Positions 1-8,158 of a stretch of 64,000 nt of DNA are shown here, piece after piece. Source of the stretch: Firmicutes bacterium HGW-Firmicutes-16 (GTDB lineage Bacteria > Bacillota > Clostridia > Oscillospirales > Oscillospiraceae); assembly GCA_002841545.1 (NCBI GenBank), contig PGZZ01000002.1:62001-126000 (forward strand). The letters are read 5' to 3'. Under the pieces are notes generated by a model that saw only the letters and a program-made list of their open reading frames with translations, was not told where the DNA came from and searched no databases. How positions within the stretch are numbered: position 1 is the first letter of the stretch; the number at the start of each line of letters is the position of its first letter. The position numbers and the translations under genes were made by a program.

Positions 1-558
1 GATTTGCTTTTGCCGTTCAAGGAGCAGGAGTGCGAAGTCAAAAAAGACAACGAATGTCTTGTCGCGCTATATATCGACAAGAGCGACAGGCTTTGCGCAA
101 CCATGAAGATATATAATATGCTCAGCACCAAATCGCCGTATAAAAAGAATGAGCGAGTCAGCGGGATAATTTACAGCATTAACATGCAGTTCGGCTGCTT
201 TGTGGCTGTAGATAATAAGTACCACGGCTTAATATTGACTAAAGAAATGTACGGCAAATTTGCGGTAGGGGATAAGGTCGACGCGAGAGTCAAAAATATA
301 CGTCCGGACGGAAAACTGGAATTAAGTGTAAGAGATACAGCCTATAATGAGATTGAGGGCGACGCTAAGAAAATACTTGATTATCTTAAAATACACAATG
401 GCAAAACGAAGATTAATGACAGCAGTTCTCCCGAACTCATTAATACCGAGTTAGGCATGAGTAAAAAAGCATTTAAACGAGCAGTAGGACGGCTTATCAA
501 AGAGGGCGCAATAAAGACAACAGATGAAGGTTTGGAAATGCTGTGGAAACAGACATAA
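1..558 (+). CDS. CvfB-like S1-domain RNA-binding protein, 3' part
   Basis: The window opens inside this gene; 185 codons are visible and the frame is open at base 1, so the true start lies upstream. An S1/OB-like repeat runs over about residues 50-112 (SGIIYSINMQFGCFVAVDN, then VDARVKNIRPDGKLELSVRD). A C-terminal winged-helix-like segment follows (about 115-180), with GMSKKAFKRAVGRLIKEGAI. This S1 plus winged-helix arrangement is that of the CvfB/YitL family, cytoplasmic RNA-binding regulators of virulence and stress genes in Firmicutes. The substrate RNA cannot be read from sequence. A good ribosome site for the next small gene follows 20 bases after the stop. Confidence 0.8.
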   Translation, partial: DLLLPFKEQECEVKKDNECLVALYIDKSDRLCATMKIYNMLSTKSPYKKNERVSGIIYSINMQFGCFVAVDNKYHGLILTKEMYGKFAVGDKVDARVKNIRPDGKLELSVRDTAYNEIEGDAKKILDYLKIHNGKTKINDSSSPELINTELGMSKKAFKRAVGRLIKEGAIKTTDEGLEMLWKQT

Positions 559-594
559 GGTTTTCTTTTGAAAACCAGATTGAAGGAGATAATT

Positions 595-726
595 ATGGCC
601 GACAAAAATATTAAAAAAGAAGTTAAGAAAATGAAAAAAACCGGAGCAGCACCTGCCGTTTCCACGGCAGTGAGACCGGTTGTGGTACAGCCTGAGCTGA
701 TTAAGAAAAAGAAAAAGCCAATGTAA
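595..726 (+). CDS. Small lysine-rich protein, 43 aa, unknown function
   Basis: A 43-codon frame preceded by AAGGAG at ideal spacing (TGAAGGAGATAATT then ATG). The peptide is very basic at both ends (MADKNIKKEVKKMKK at the start, ELIKKKKKPM at the end) around an Ala/Val/Pro-rich centre. It has no signal peptide or membrane segment. It lies 36 bases after the CvfB-like gene, and a strong terminator 21 bases later closes the unit, so the two are probably cotranscribed. The ribosome site and terminator placement argue for a real gene; nucleic-acid or ribosome binding would suit the charge but is only a guess. Confidence 0.6.
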   Translation: MADKNIKKEVKKMKKTGAAPAVSTAVRPVVVQPELIKKKKKPM

Positions 727-747
727 TTAATCCGGCGAATATGCAAC

Positions 748-781
748 GCGGAGAGGGCACATAGCCCTCTCCGCTGTTTTT
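748..781 (+). terminator. Rho-independent terminator after CvfB-like/small peptide unit
   Basis: An 11-bp perfect stem (GCGGAGAGGGC with GCCCTCTCCGC), a 5-base loop and a TGTTTTT tail. Confidence 0.85.
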
Positions 782-881
782 CAATAGTTCACAATATTTG
801 TATGATTACCATTATATCATTTTTCGACTATTGGTGTTACTATAAAAGTAGGTCAATGTCAAATTTGAAAGGATGATTATT

Positions 882-1625
882 ATGTATATTTATATTCTTC
901 TGGGTGTTGTCGTCGTTTGGCTTATAGTTTCGTCAATTATCATCATTAATCAGGTCGAAAGAGGCGTGGTTTTTCGTTTCGGCAGAGTCGTTGGAGTTAA
1001 AGAACCGGGAATTAGAATGAGGTTTCCGTTCGGAATTGATGTTGTTCGCAAGGTTGACCTTCGAACCCGCACCATCGATGTTCCTCAGCAGGAAGTAATC
1101 ACAAAGGACAACATTTCAATTTTAGTCGATGCAGTGGTTTATTACAACGTTCAGAATCCTATCTACGCACTCACGCGAGTTGTCAGCTTTGAGAGAAGCA
1201 CCACACTTCTCGGGCAGACAACCTTCAGGTCGGTTTTGGGTCAGCATGAGCTTGATGAAATTCTTGGAAACAACACAAATCTGGTTGAAATATTGAAAAA
1301 TATGCTTGCGGATACCACTGCTGAGTGGGGCATTAAAATCATCGCAGTAGAAATTAAAAGCATACAAATTCCTGATACGATGAAACGTGCAATGGCAAAG
1401 CAAGCTGAAGCGGAGCGTGAGAGACGCGCAAAAGTTACCGCCGCTGAAGGTGAGTATCAGGCTTCGCAGAAGCTGTTTGAAGCGGCACAGGTAATCGCTC
1501 AGGAGCCCATATCGCTCCAGCTGAGATATTTGCAGACGCTTGCGGAAATTGCCACGGAACAGAACTCTACAATCGTTTTTCCTCTGCCCATAGATATGAT
1601 GGAAGCTTTCAAAAGCAAGAAATAG
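882..1625 (+). CDS. SPFH/band-7 (slipin, stomatin-like) membrane protein
   Basis: 247 aa. One N-terminal membrane segment (about residues 4-24, rich in Val and Ile) is followed by an SPFH domain starting NQVERGVVFRFGRVVGVKEPG, with VDLRTRTIDVPQQEVITKDN and the RAMAKQAEAERERRAKVTAAEGE helix typical of slipins. Slipins scaffold membrane microdomains and often act with NfeD-like partners or membrane proteases; no nfeD gene adjoins it here. The start at 882 is chosen because AAAGGA ends 8 bases upstream, whereas the in-frame ATG at 873 overlaps that ribosome site. A 16-bp terminator follows. Confidence 0.88.
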   Translation: MYIYILLGVVVVWLIVSSIIIINQVERGVVFRFGRVVGVKEPGIRMRFPFGIDVVRKVDLRTRTIDVPQQEVITKDNISILVDAVVYYNVQNPIYALTRVVSFERSTTLLGQTTFRSVLGQHELDEILGNNTNLVEILKNMLADTTAEWGIKIIAVEIKSIQIPDTMKRAMAKQAEAERERRAKVTAAEGEYQASQKLFEAAQVIAQEPISLQLRYLQTLAEIATEQNSTIVFPLPIDMMEAFKSKK

Positions 1626-1674
1626 CGGTATTAGTTTATATCCTACGTCAAGTCCATACTTCGAATAAAAATCA

Positions 1675-1710
1675 GAAAAAGAAGCTCTGCTTTTGCAGAG
1701 CTTCTTTTTC
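1675..1710 (+). terminator. Terminator after slipin gene
   Basis: A perfect 16-bp hairpin (GAAAAAGAAGCTCTGC, loop TTTT, complement ending CTTTTTC). The arms are A-rich and T-rich, so it can act in both directions. Confidence 0.85.
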
Positions 1711-1871
1711 TATAGACCATCGGTTGCAAAGCGTGAGAGAGGATGGCACGGTTGGAAAGCTATGGCAACGAGCTGATTGAATGCTGAAATATAATATGAT
1801 ATACTTCCTTCGTGTACTCGAAGTGCAGGTTATTTCAGTATTCTTGTGAGATATTTTGAAGGGATGAGTAA

Positions 1872-2503
1872 ATGAAAAATAAAAAAAGCGTGATTATTTA
1901 ATTTGTGTAGTCTGTATCATACTGGCTATTTCGGCAGGATATAAGATACGTACCAGAGGCAGCGTTCATGTTAATTCACAGTCGGATTTCACGGCAGACG
2001 AAACCGTATATTTCCTGCAGAAGGATCCACAGTGGAGTAATGAAAAGCTAGGTAGCTCATCGTATACGATGGCAGATTCCGGCTGCCTGACGACCTGCAT
2101 TGCGGCGGAGCTTCAGATGCAGGATATTGCAGTGCCAGATAATGAAAGAGCAATAACTCCGGGAATCCTGAATGAATATCTTTCAGAGCAGGGTGTATAC
2201 GATGCGGAAGGAAATATCCAATGGGATGCGCTGGAACAAGCGCTTGGTGTTGATATTATCAGACAGCAGGCAAGCGAACTGAGTAACGGCGAATTGGACA
2301 CGCTCCTGTCAGAAGGTGCGTTCCCAATCGTATTTGTTCGCGTGAATGGCGTGGGCAACTTTCATTTCGTTCTGATTACCGGAAGCAGGGACGGGGAGTT
2401 TCTTTGCATGGATCCGCTGAATGAGAAACAGGTTGAGGTGCCGCTTTCGCGATATGGTAACAGAATTTACGCTGTAAGATATATTGCTGAAAAGAATGGC
2501 TGA
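1872..2503 (+). pseudogene. C39-like peptidase (Peptidase_C39_2 type), -1 frameshift at an A7 tract
   Basis: An ATG at 1872 with an AAGGGA ribosome site starts MKNKKSVII and then meets a stop at 1899. A -1 shift within the seven A residues (1881-1887) joins it to the frame ending at 2503 and gives about 210 aa. The joined product has a basic N-terminus (MKNKKKRDYLI), one membrane/signal helix (CVVCIILAISAGY), then YFLQKDPQW, DSGCLTTCIAAEL (probable catalytic Cys), GNFHFVLITG (His) and MDPL (Asp). This is the order found in Peptidase_C39_2 papain-like proteins. The internal ATG at 2069 would begin two residues before the Cys motif and lose the fold's N-terminus. Possible causes are a real pseudogene, phase variation, slippage at A7, or a homopolymer sequencing error. 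No export or bacteriocin genes adjoin it. Confidence 0.7.
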
Positions 2504-2542
2504 AATACCGCAAAATGAAAACCGCATATTTTTCTAAAACCG

Positions 2543-2572
2543 TTGACATATGATTATTGTGGACTGTATTCT
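2543..2572 (+). promoter_or_regulatory. Candidate promoter for the LppX-like lipoprotein/MFS unit
   Basis: TTGACA (2543-2548), an 18-base spacer, then TATTCT (2567-2572), about 80 bases before the lipoprotein start. Confidence 0.4.
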
Positions 2573-2655
2573 AGGAGCATATAGTTAACCACATGTTTCC
2601 AGTTGTTTCGGCCTGTTTATCGAGCTTATACCCGAAAATGAAATGGAGTAGGAAA

Positions 2656-3351
2656 ATGAAGAAATCTGTCTGGCTTTTCACGGCATTAATCATGATAGTA
2701 TGCACTGTGCTTACGGGATGCTCATCGAAGGATTCAGCAAACCTTGCGCCGACGGAGATTTTGGCGAAATCTTATGACAGTATGCAGGCGGAGGAGTCAT
2801 TCCATTTTACAATGGAGCATGACACCGCAGGAACCCCGATAAGCAAGAGCATACTTATGACGAAGCTTGTGGGTGATATTGTAAGCCCCGATAAGTTGAA
2901 GGCAAAAATCACCGGTACTTACTCGGACATGGCAATTGAGGTTGAACTTGTTACAGTATCGGGTCAGACATATATGACCAATCCGATTAGCGGAGCATGG
3001 GAACTTGCCCCCAATTCATTTAAAGTGCTCAGCGTTTTTGATCCGGGCTCTGGCATAGCATCGATAATTAAGGGACTTTCAGATGTGACTTCTCTCGGTG
3101 AAGAAAAGGTTGGCAAAACAAAATGCTACCACCTCAAGGGCGATGTTTTGTCCGAAACTCTTGCGCCGCTGACCGGAACGAGTGCGACCGGCATTAAAAT
3201 CGGAACTGAGGTTTGGATTGATAAAAAAACATTTCATGTCATGCAAGTGAAGCTCTCAGGAAAAATCACAGATACTGAGGCAGACGGCATAACAAGAACA
3301 CTAATTTTCACTGACTATAACAAAGATATCAAAATTGAGCTTCCCGCGTAA
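2656..3351 (+). CDS. LppX/LprG-like lipoprotein
   Basis: 231 aa. Lipoprotein signal peptide MKKSVWLFTALIMIVCTVLTGC; Cys22 is the lipidation site. The mature part (EILAKSYDSMQAEESFHFTMEHD, GTYSDMAIEVELV, WELAPNSFK, TEVWIDKKTFHVMQVKLSG) resembles the LppX/LprAFG fold, a hydrophobic-ligand-binding half-barrel outside the membrane. The start at 2656 has GGAG 7 bases upstream; the in-frame ATGs at 2593 and 2638 would bury the signal peptide and lack ribosome sites. An MFS exporter follows in the same orientation about 40 bases later. In actinobacteria LprG pairs with an MFS transporter (P55), so this pairing may be a functional analogue (inference). Confidence 0.75.
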   Translation: MKKSVWLFTALIMIVCTVLTGCSSKDSANLAPTEILAKSYDSMQAEESFHFTMEHDTAGTPISKSILMTKLVGDIVSPDKLKAKITGTYSDMAIEVELVTVSGQTYMTNPISGAWELAPNSFKVLSVFDPGSGIASIIKGLSDVTSLGEEKVGKTKCYHLKGDVLSETLAPLTGTSATGIKIGTEVWIDKKTFHVMQVKLSGKITDTEADGITRTLIFTDYNKDIKIELPA

Positions 3352-3394
3352 GCTGTAATTCAGCGAAAAATCAAAAATGTAGAAAGTGAGCGTT

Positions 3395-4849
3395 ATGCTG
3401 TTACAAATAAGAGAACGAATGATGAAAAAATCTTCTCCCAAGATTGTGATGGTCGTAATTTGCCTCGGTATTTTCGTTGCGGCAATGGACCAGACGGTAA
3501 TTTATGGTGCTCTGCCCGATATGATGACCTCCATCAAGCTGCCAGTCACAAGGCTTGATCAGGCCTCGTGGATTGTAATCGGCTACCTTCTTGGATTTAC
3601 CTTTGCAATGCCACTGGTCGGAAAGGTTTCCGATGTTTTCGGACACAGCAGGGTCTATATAGTTGCTCTTCTTATTTTTTTGGCAGGCTCAGTTCTGGTT
3701 GCATTGTCGACGAGTATCGAGTGGCTCGTTGGAGCGCGCGTATTTCAAGCGATCGGCGGAGGAGCTCTCGTTCCTGTGGCAATGGCGATTGCGGGAGAGC
3801 TGTATTTAGGTAAAAACAGAGCCATTGCTTTGGGCATAATCGGAGCCGCTGTTGAAGCCGGCGGCGCGATTGGACCGTTTTACGGGGCGGTCATCGCCCA
3901 GTATTGGAATTGGCAGTGGATTTTCTGGCTGAACATTCCCATCAGCCTTGCCGTGCTTGTTGTGGTATTCCTCAATGTGCGCTCAAATGCGCGCGTCAGG
4001 GCAAAAATCGATTACCTCAGCGCTGTACTGCTCGCGGTGGCACTTACCTTTCTATGCATGGGTTTGTCTCAGCAATTTGGAAACGAAAACTATTTGCAAA
4101 AGCTTATCGGCTTCCTTGCAGTCGGAGTAGTTCTTTTTGTGCTTTTCGTTGTGCGTTCTTTGAAAGTATCCGAACCGCTGGTGAAGCTTTCGGCGTTTAA
4201 GAATATCGTTTTTTCCATGTCAAATCTAACGAATTTCTTCGTCGGCGCCGCGCTTATCATCGCTATGGTTGATATTCCGCTCATGACAGATACAATCATG
4301 GGCGTTTCCGCGCTGGAAGGCGGACTGCGGTTGCTGCGATTCACGATTATGCTATCGCTCGGAGCAGTTGTGGGCGGATTTCTCTGTAAGCGTTTCGGCT
4401 ACCGCCTGCCGACTATCATCGGTCTAATTATGAGTAGTGTCGGGTTCCTATTTATGAGCCGATGGACGCTTGCAATTGCTGACCCTCAAATGACAATTCA
4501 CCTTTTTGTCTGCGGCTTTGGCTTTGGGCTTGTCATAGCACCCCTAGGGACTGCGGTTATGGATTCCGTCAATCAGGAGCAGAAAGGCTTTGCCTCGTCC
4601 ATGGTCGTAATGGCGAGAATGATTGGCATGATGATTGGTATGTCCGCTATTACCGCTTGGGGGATGGAGCAATTTCATCTGGCTACTGCGAGCCTGTCTT
4701 TGCAGGACATAATGGACACGCCGCAGAAGCTGACCGACTCTCTCCTCGCACTTTATAATAACTTCTTCCTTGCCTCAGTTTTCATCTGTGCAATTGCAAT
4801 TCTGCCGGCAATATTTCTTTCAAGAAAAAAGAAATATTCACATAATTAG
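3395..4849 (+). CDS. MFS transporter, DHA2-type drug exporter family
   Basis: 484 aa with about 14 hydrophobic segments. The N-terminal half has VAAMDQTVIYGALPDM and GKVSDVFGHSRVYIVALLIF, matching the DHA motifs D1 and A, and GAAVEAGGAIGPFYGAVIAQ matches motif C of drug/H+ antiporters. It would export a lipophilic compound using the proton gradient. The neighbouring lipoprotein gene probably shares its transcript. The start is uncertain: GTG 3386, ATG 3395 and ATG 3419/3422 are all in frame. I chose 3395 for its spacing from AAAGTGAG; the conserved part begins after 3422. Confidence 0.85.
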   Translation: MLLQIRERMMKKSSPKIVMVVICLGIFVAAMDQTVIYGALPDMMTSIKLPVTRLDQASWIVIGYLLGFTFAMPLVGKVSDVFGHSRVYIVALLIFLAGSVLVALSTSIEWLVGARVFQAIGGGALVPVAMAIAGELYLGKNRAIALGIIGAAVEAGGAIGPFYGAVIAQYWNWQWIFWLNIPISLAVLVVVFLNVRSNARVRAKIDYLSAVLLAVALTFLCMGLSQQFGNENYLQKLIGFLAVGVVLFVLFVVRSLKVSEPLVKLSAFKNIVFSMSNLTNFFVGAALIIAMVDIPLMTDTIMGVSALEGGLRLLRFTIMLSLGAVVGGFLCKRFGYRLPTIIGLIMSSVGFLFMSRWTLAIADPQMTIHLFVCGFGFGLVIAPLGTAVMDSVNQEQKGFASSMVVMARMIGMMIGMSAITAWGMEQFHLATASLSLQDIMDTPQKLTDSLLALYNNFFLASVFICAIAILPAIFLSRKKKYSHN

Positions 4850-4858
4850 GCGTAATAA

Positions 4859-4890
4859 AAGAACCGATGGACTAATATCCATCGGTTCTT
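4859..4890. terminator. Bidirectional terminator between MFS gene and malQ
   Basis: A 13-bp perfect stem (AAGAACCGATGGA with TCCATCGGTTCTT) and a 6-base loop, sitting between convergent genes. Confidence 0.8.
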
Positions 4891-4894
4891 TGTG

Positions 4895-6370
4895 TTATAT
4901 TCTACCGTACAGTTCAGTTATGTGCTGGAGCCATGACGAGAGCTCGGTTAAGTCGGAATTAGGTATCAGACGCCATTGCCAGTTACCGCCGAGCGTTGAT
5001 GGCGTATTCATTCTGGAGCTTGCTCCAAGCTCCAGAAGATCCTGCATGGGAGCGATTACAAGAGAAGCTACGCTGCTCCATAGCTCGCTGACCATAGCCT
5101 TTGCACCGCTTTCGCCCTCTTTAATTCGCAGGTAATCCCGCGCTTTGGTAACATCGGAGTCGGGCGCTGAGTCAAACCAAGAGGCAGTTGTCGTGTTGTC
5201 GTGAGTGCCGGTATAGGCGACGCAATTAGGATTATAGTTATGGGGAAGATAGTCACTGTCCTCACCGCTTCCGAAGGCGAACTGCAAAACCTTCATGCCA
5301 GGGAAACCGCTGTCACTCAAAAGCTTTCGAACGGAATCGTTAAGAAAACCAAGGTCTTCGGCAATTATCCGCTTCTCACCCAAAGCGCTTTTTAAAGCGC
5401 TGAACAACTCCATACCAGGGCCTTTGTGCCAGACACCGTTTTTTGCATTCAAAGAGCCGTAGGGGATTGCGTAGAACGCGTCAAAGCCCCTAAAGTGATC
5501 GATACGCAGCACATCATAAAGTTCAAACTGATGCGCGAGGCGGCTTATCCACCACGCATAGCCTTCTTTTTTGTGCTGCTCCCAGTCATAGAGCGGATTG
5601 CCCCAGAGCTGACCGTCGCAGGTGAAGCTGTCCGGCGGACAGCCGGCGACTTCCGTGGGAAATAAGTCCGCATCAAGCATAAAGAGTCGGGGCGCCGCCC
5701 AGACGTCGCAGGAATCGGGCGCGACATATATCGGAAGGTCACCGATTATAGAAATGCCTTTATTATGCGCATAGCTTTTTAGCTCGTCCCACTGACGATA
5801 AAAGAGATATTGGACAGCTTTATAAAATTCAATCTCGCGCATATTTTTCTGCTTTGCCTCATTAAGTGCTTCTTCCTCATGATAACGCAGAGGTTTTTCC
5901 CACTCATTCCATGAAGCTCCGCCGTGACTGTCCTTGAGCGCCATAAAAAGCGCGTAATCGTCAAGCCAAAAGGCGGATTTGCGGCAAAAATTCTCATAGT
6001 CGGAGCAGTTTTGCGAGAGAAGACTTGAAGCGGCTTTTCGAAGAACTGTGAACCTGCTGCGATAAATTGCTCCGAAGTCTATACGATCGTCAACTTGTCC
6101 CCAGTCAATATCGCAGTAGTCAGATTTATCGAGTAGACCCCACTGACAAAGCGTATCGAGGTCGATGAAATACGGGTTTCCGGCAAAGGATGAAAACGAC
6201 TGGTAAGGTGAATCACCATAACCGGTGGGGGAGACAGGTAATACCTGCCAAAAGCTCTGCCTGCTCGTCGAAAGAAAATCTATGAACTTTTTAGCCTCAG
6301 AGCCTAGGGTTCCGATCCCATACGGCGAGGGAAGTGAGCTTATATGCAGCAGAACTCCGCTTTTTCTCAT
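4895..6370 (-). CDS. malQ: 4-alpha-glucanotransferase (amylomaltase, GH77)
   Basis: 491 aa, full length for bacterial amylomaltase. It transfers maltosyl and longer glucan segments between oligosaccharides during maltodextrin or glycogen use in the cytoplasm. Motifs: SGVLLHISSLPSPYGIGTLG at the N-terminus, WQVLPVSPTGYGDSPYQ, VLRIDHFRGF with the nucleophile Asp291, IIAEDLG with acid/base Glu338, and YTGTHDN with Asp391. The ribosome site GGAGAAAG precedes the ATG. No phosphorylase or other glycogen gene adjoins it; a GH13 glycosidase lies 23 kb away. It is divergent from spoVAD. Confidence 0.97.
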   Translation of the reverse strand: MRKSGVLLHISSLPSPYGIGTLGSEAKKFIDFLSTSRQSFWQVLPVSPTGYGDSPYQSFSSFAGNPYFIDLDTLCQWGLLDKSDYCDIDWGQVDDRIDFGAIYRSRFTVLRKAASSLLSQNCSDYENFCRKSAFWLDDYALFMALKDSHGGASWNEWEKPLRYHEEEALNEAKQKNMREIEFYKAVQYLFYRQWDELKSYAHNKGISIIGDLPIYVAPDSCDVWAAPRLFMLDADLFPTEVAGCPPDSFTCDGQLWGNPLYDWEQHKKEGYAWWISRLAHQFELYDVLRIDHFRGFDAFYAIPYGSLNAKNGVWHKGPGMELFSALKSALGEKRIIAEDLGFLNDSVRKLLSDSGFPGMKVLQFAFGSGEDSDYLPHNYNPNCVAYTGTHDNTTTASWFDSAPDSDVTKARDYLRIKEGESGAKAMVSELWSSVASLVIAPMQDLLELGASSRMNTPSTLGGNWQWRLIPNSDLTELSSWLQHITELYGRI

Positions 6371-6549
6371 AATGCTTTCTCCAAAACTTAAGTGCGATAG
6401 GCTAATGCGTACGCGTCATATATTTTTATACAATGAATTATAAATGATTATTGCAGCGGGGGCAATATAATATTGCTTTGTTTTCTCTTAAGAGTTAAAC
6501 ACTTATATTTGGGCAACATAATTGCGGACTTAAGCGGAAGGAGAGGATT

Positions 6550-7578
6550 ATTATTCACTCGAAACGCATCGGAAAGCAAACCGTTAGATTTGAAAATTCT
6601 CCGTGCATTTCATTTTTTGCATCTGTCGGCGGAAAGATGGAGAGTGAAGGACCGCTTGCGGGAAGCTTCGATTATCTGAGTGAAGACTCGTATTTTGGAG
6701 CAAAAAGCTGGGAGAGTGCTGAAAGCACGATGTTAAAAAAGTGCTTTGACCTTCTTACAACCAAAGCGGGCATAACCGCGGACACGCTGGACTATATTTT
6801 CACCGGTGATTTACTGAATCAATGCGTAGGCTCTGAATATGCGGTCAAGGAAAGTAACGTTCCGCTTTTCGGTCTCTACGGCGCATGTTCTACTATGGCT
6901 GAGTCGCTCGCGCTCGCGTCTATGGCTGTCGACGGTGGCTATGCGAATATGGCCTGCGCGATGACAAGCTCTCATTTTTGTTCAGCCGAGAGGCAGTTCC
7001 GCCTTCCGCTGACATATGGCGGGCAGAGAACTCCGACAGCGCAGTGGACGGCGACTGCTGCGGGCGCTCTTATCATAAATAACGACGATACTGGCCCATA
7101 CGTTACGCATATGACGGCGGGTAAAATCGTAGACACTGGAGTCTGTGACGCCGGTAACATGGGAAGCGCGATGGCTCCTGCAGCTCTTGAGACGATATGC
7201 CAGCATCTTGCGGATACGGGCAGGGAACCGAGTTATTACGACCTAATCGTGACAGGTGATCTAGGTTTCATTGGGCATCAGATACTCATAGAGCTTTCGG
7301 AACAGGCTAATATCGATTTATCCGCCAATTGCACAGATTGCGGAATGCTCATCTATGACAAGGAAAAGCAGGATGTTCATGCAGGAGGCTCCGGCTGTGG
7401 CTGCAGCGCGTCTGTTTTAGCGGGATATCTGCTTCCGAAGATGAGAAACATTGAGATAAAAAAATTGCTTTTTGCCGCGACCGGTGCGCTTATGTCGCCA
7501 ACGACCTCGCTTCAAGGCGAGAGTATTCTGGGCATTTGTCATGCGATTTCAATAGAGGATCGTAGAAATGAGATATAA
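6550..7578 (+). CDS. spoVAD: Stage V sporulation protein AD, apparent ATT start
   Basis: A thiolase-like protein of the SpoVA channel, which loads dipicolinic acid into the forespore and releases it at germination. Typical segments: KRIGKQTVRFEN at the N-terminus, ESEGPLAGSFD, KSWESAE, GLYGACSTMAESLALAS, GGQRTPTAQWTATAAGA, GDLGFIGHQIL. The first in-frame ATG is 6637, but the conserved N-terminus begins about 25 codons earlier. Between the in-frame stop at 6496 and 6637 there is no ATG, GTG or TTG. AAGGAG at 6538-6543 is followed by ATT codons at 6547, 6550 and 6553; 6550 and 6553 have normal spacing and give 342 or 341 aa, close to the family's usual length. spoVAEB follows 12 bases later; spoVAC, usually just upstream, is absent here. 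Confidence 0.9.
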   Translation: MIHSKRIGKQTVRFENSPCISFFASVGGKMESEGPLAGSFDYLSEDSYFGAKSWESAESTMLKKCFDLLTTKAGITADTLDYIFTGDLLNQCVGSEYAVKESNVPLFGLYGACSTMAESLALASMAVDGGYANMACAMTSSHFCSAERQFRLPLTYGGQRTPTAQWTATAAGALIINNDDTGPYVTHMTAGKIVDTGVCDAGNMGSAMAPAALETICQHLADTGREPSYYDLIVTGDLGFIGHQILIELSEQANIDLSANCTDCGMLIYDKEKQDVHAGGSGCGCSASVLAGYLLPKMRNIEIKKLLFAATGALMSPTTSLQGESILGICHAISIEDRRNEI

Positions 7579-7590
7579 CGGGGGACAGTT

Positions 7591-7959
7591 ATGGATTTTT
7601 TAATATATCTCAAAGCATTTATAGTCGGCGGACTTTTTTGCGCGGCGGGGCAGATACTGATTGACAGAACAAATCTGACGCCCGCTAGGATATTGAGCCT
7701 TTATGTCGTGAGCGGCGTTGTACTCGGCGCAATCGGGCTCTATGAGCCTCTTGTTAAGTGGGCGGGAGCCGGAGCGACTGTCCCGCTGACTGGGTTCGGA
7801 AATGTTCTTGCAAGGGGAGTACGAGCAGCGGTAGCTGATAAAGGACTCATCGGAGCCTTCACTGGAGGCTTTACGGCATCTGCTGCTGGTATCGCCGCCG
7901 CTGTGTTTTTTGGACTTCTTGTAGCTCTGATTTTTAAGTCAAAAGACAAGGCAGGATAA
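7591..7959 (+). CDS. spoVAE: Stage V sporulation protein AE (SpoVAEB type)
   Basis: 122 aa and almost wholly hydrophobic, with three to four membrane segments: MDFLIYLKAFIVGGLFCAAGQ, ARILSLYVVSGVVLGAIGLY, GLIGAFTGGFTASAAGIAAAV. The LTGFGNVLARG and AVADKGLIGAFTGG motifs match the SpoVAC/SpoVAE membrane family that forms the dipicolinate channel with SpoVAD. It starts 12 bases after the spoVAD stop with GGGGGAC as a weak ribosome site. No terminator is visible before the tRNA promoter. Confidence 0.93.
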   Translation: MDFLIYLKAFIVGGLFCAAGQILIDRTNLTPARILSLYVVSGVVLGAIGLYEPLVKWAGAGATVPLTGFGNVLARGVRAAVADKGLIGAFTGGFTASAAGIAAAVFFGLLVALIFKSKDKAG

Positions 7960-8002
7960 GTTTATCCACATTTCGAAACATGCCGCGTATGATTAAATTT
8001 GA

Positions 8003-8031
8003 TTGACATTAGCGTTATACTATGCTAACAT
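8003..8031 (+). promoter_or_regulatory. Promoter of tRNA-Leu
   Basis: TTGACA (8003-8008), a 17-base spacer and TAACAT (8026-8031), ending 37 bases before the mature tRNA. The pyrimidine operon promoter uses the same -10. Confidence 0.65.
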
Positions 8032-8068
8032 TTCAAGGTCGATTACTTTTTGTGATTCGGCGCAATAT

Positions 8069-8153
8069 GCGGGCGTGATGGAATTGGCAGACATGCAAGA
8101 TTTAGGTTCTTGTGTCGCAAGACGTGCAGGTTCAAGTCCTGTCGCCCGCACCA
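8069..8153 (+). tRNA. tRNA-Leu (anticodon UAG)
   Basis: 85 nt including the encoded CCA. The acceptor stem GCGGGCG pairs with CGCCCGC (8143-8149). The anticodon stem CAAGA/TCTTG encloses the loop TTTAGGT, with anticodon TAG at 8103-8105. A long variable arm (TGTCGCAAGAC region) and T arm GCAGGTTCAAGTCCTGT are present, as expected of class II tRNA-Leu. It decodes CUA. A strong terminator follows at once. Confidence 0.97.
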
Positions 8154-8158
8154 GAAAT

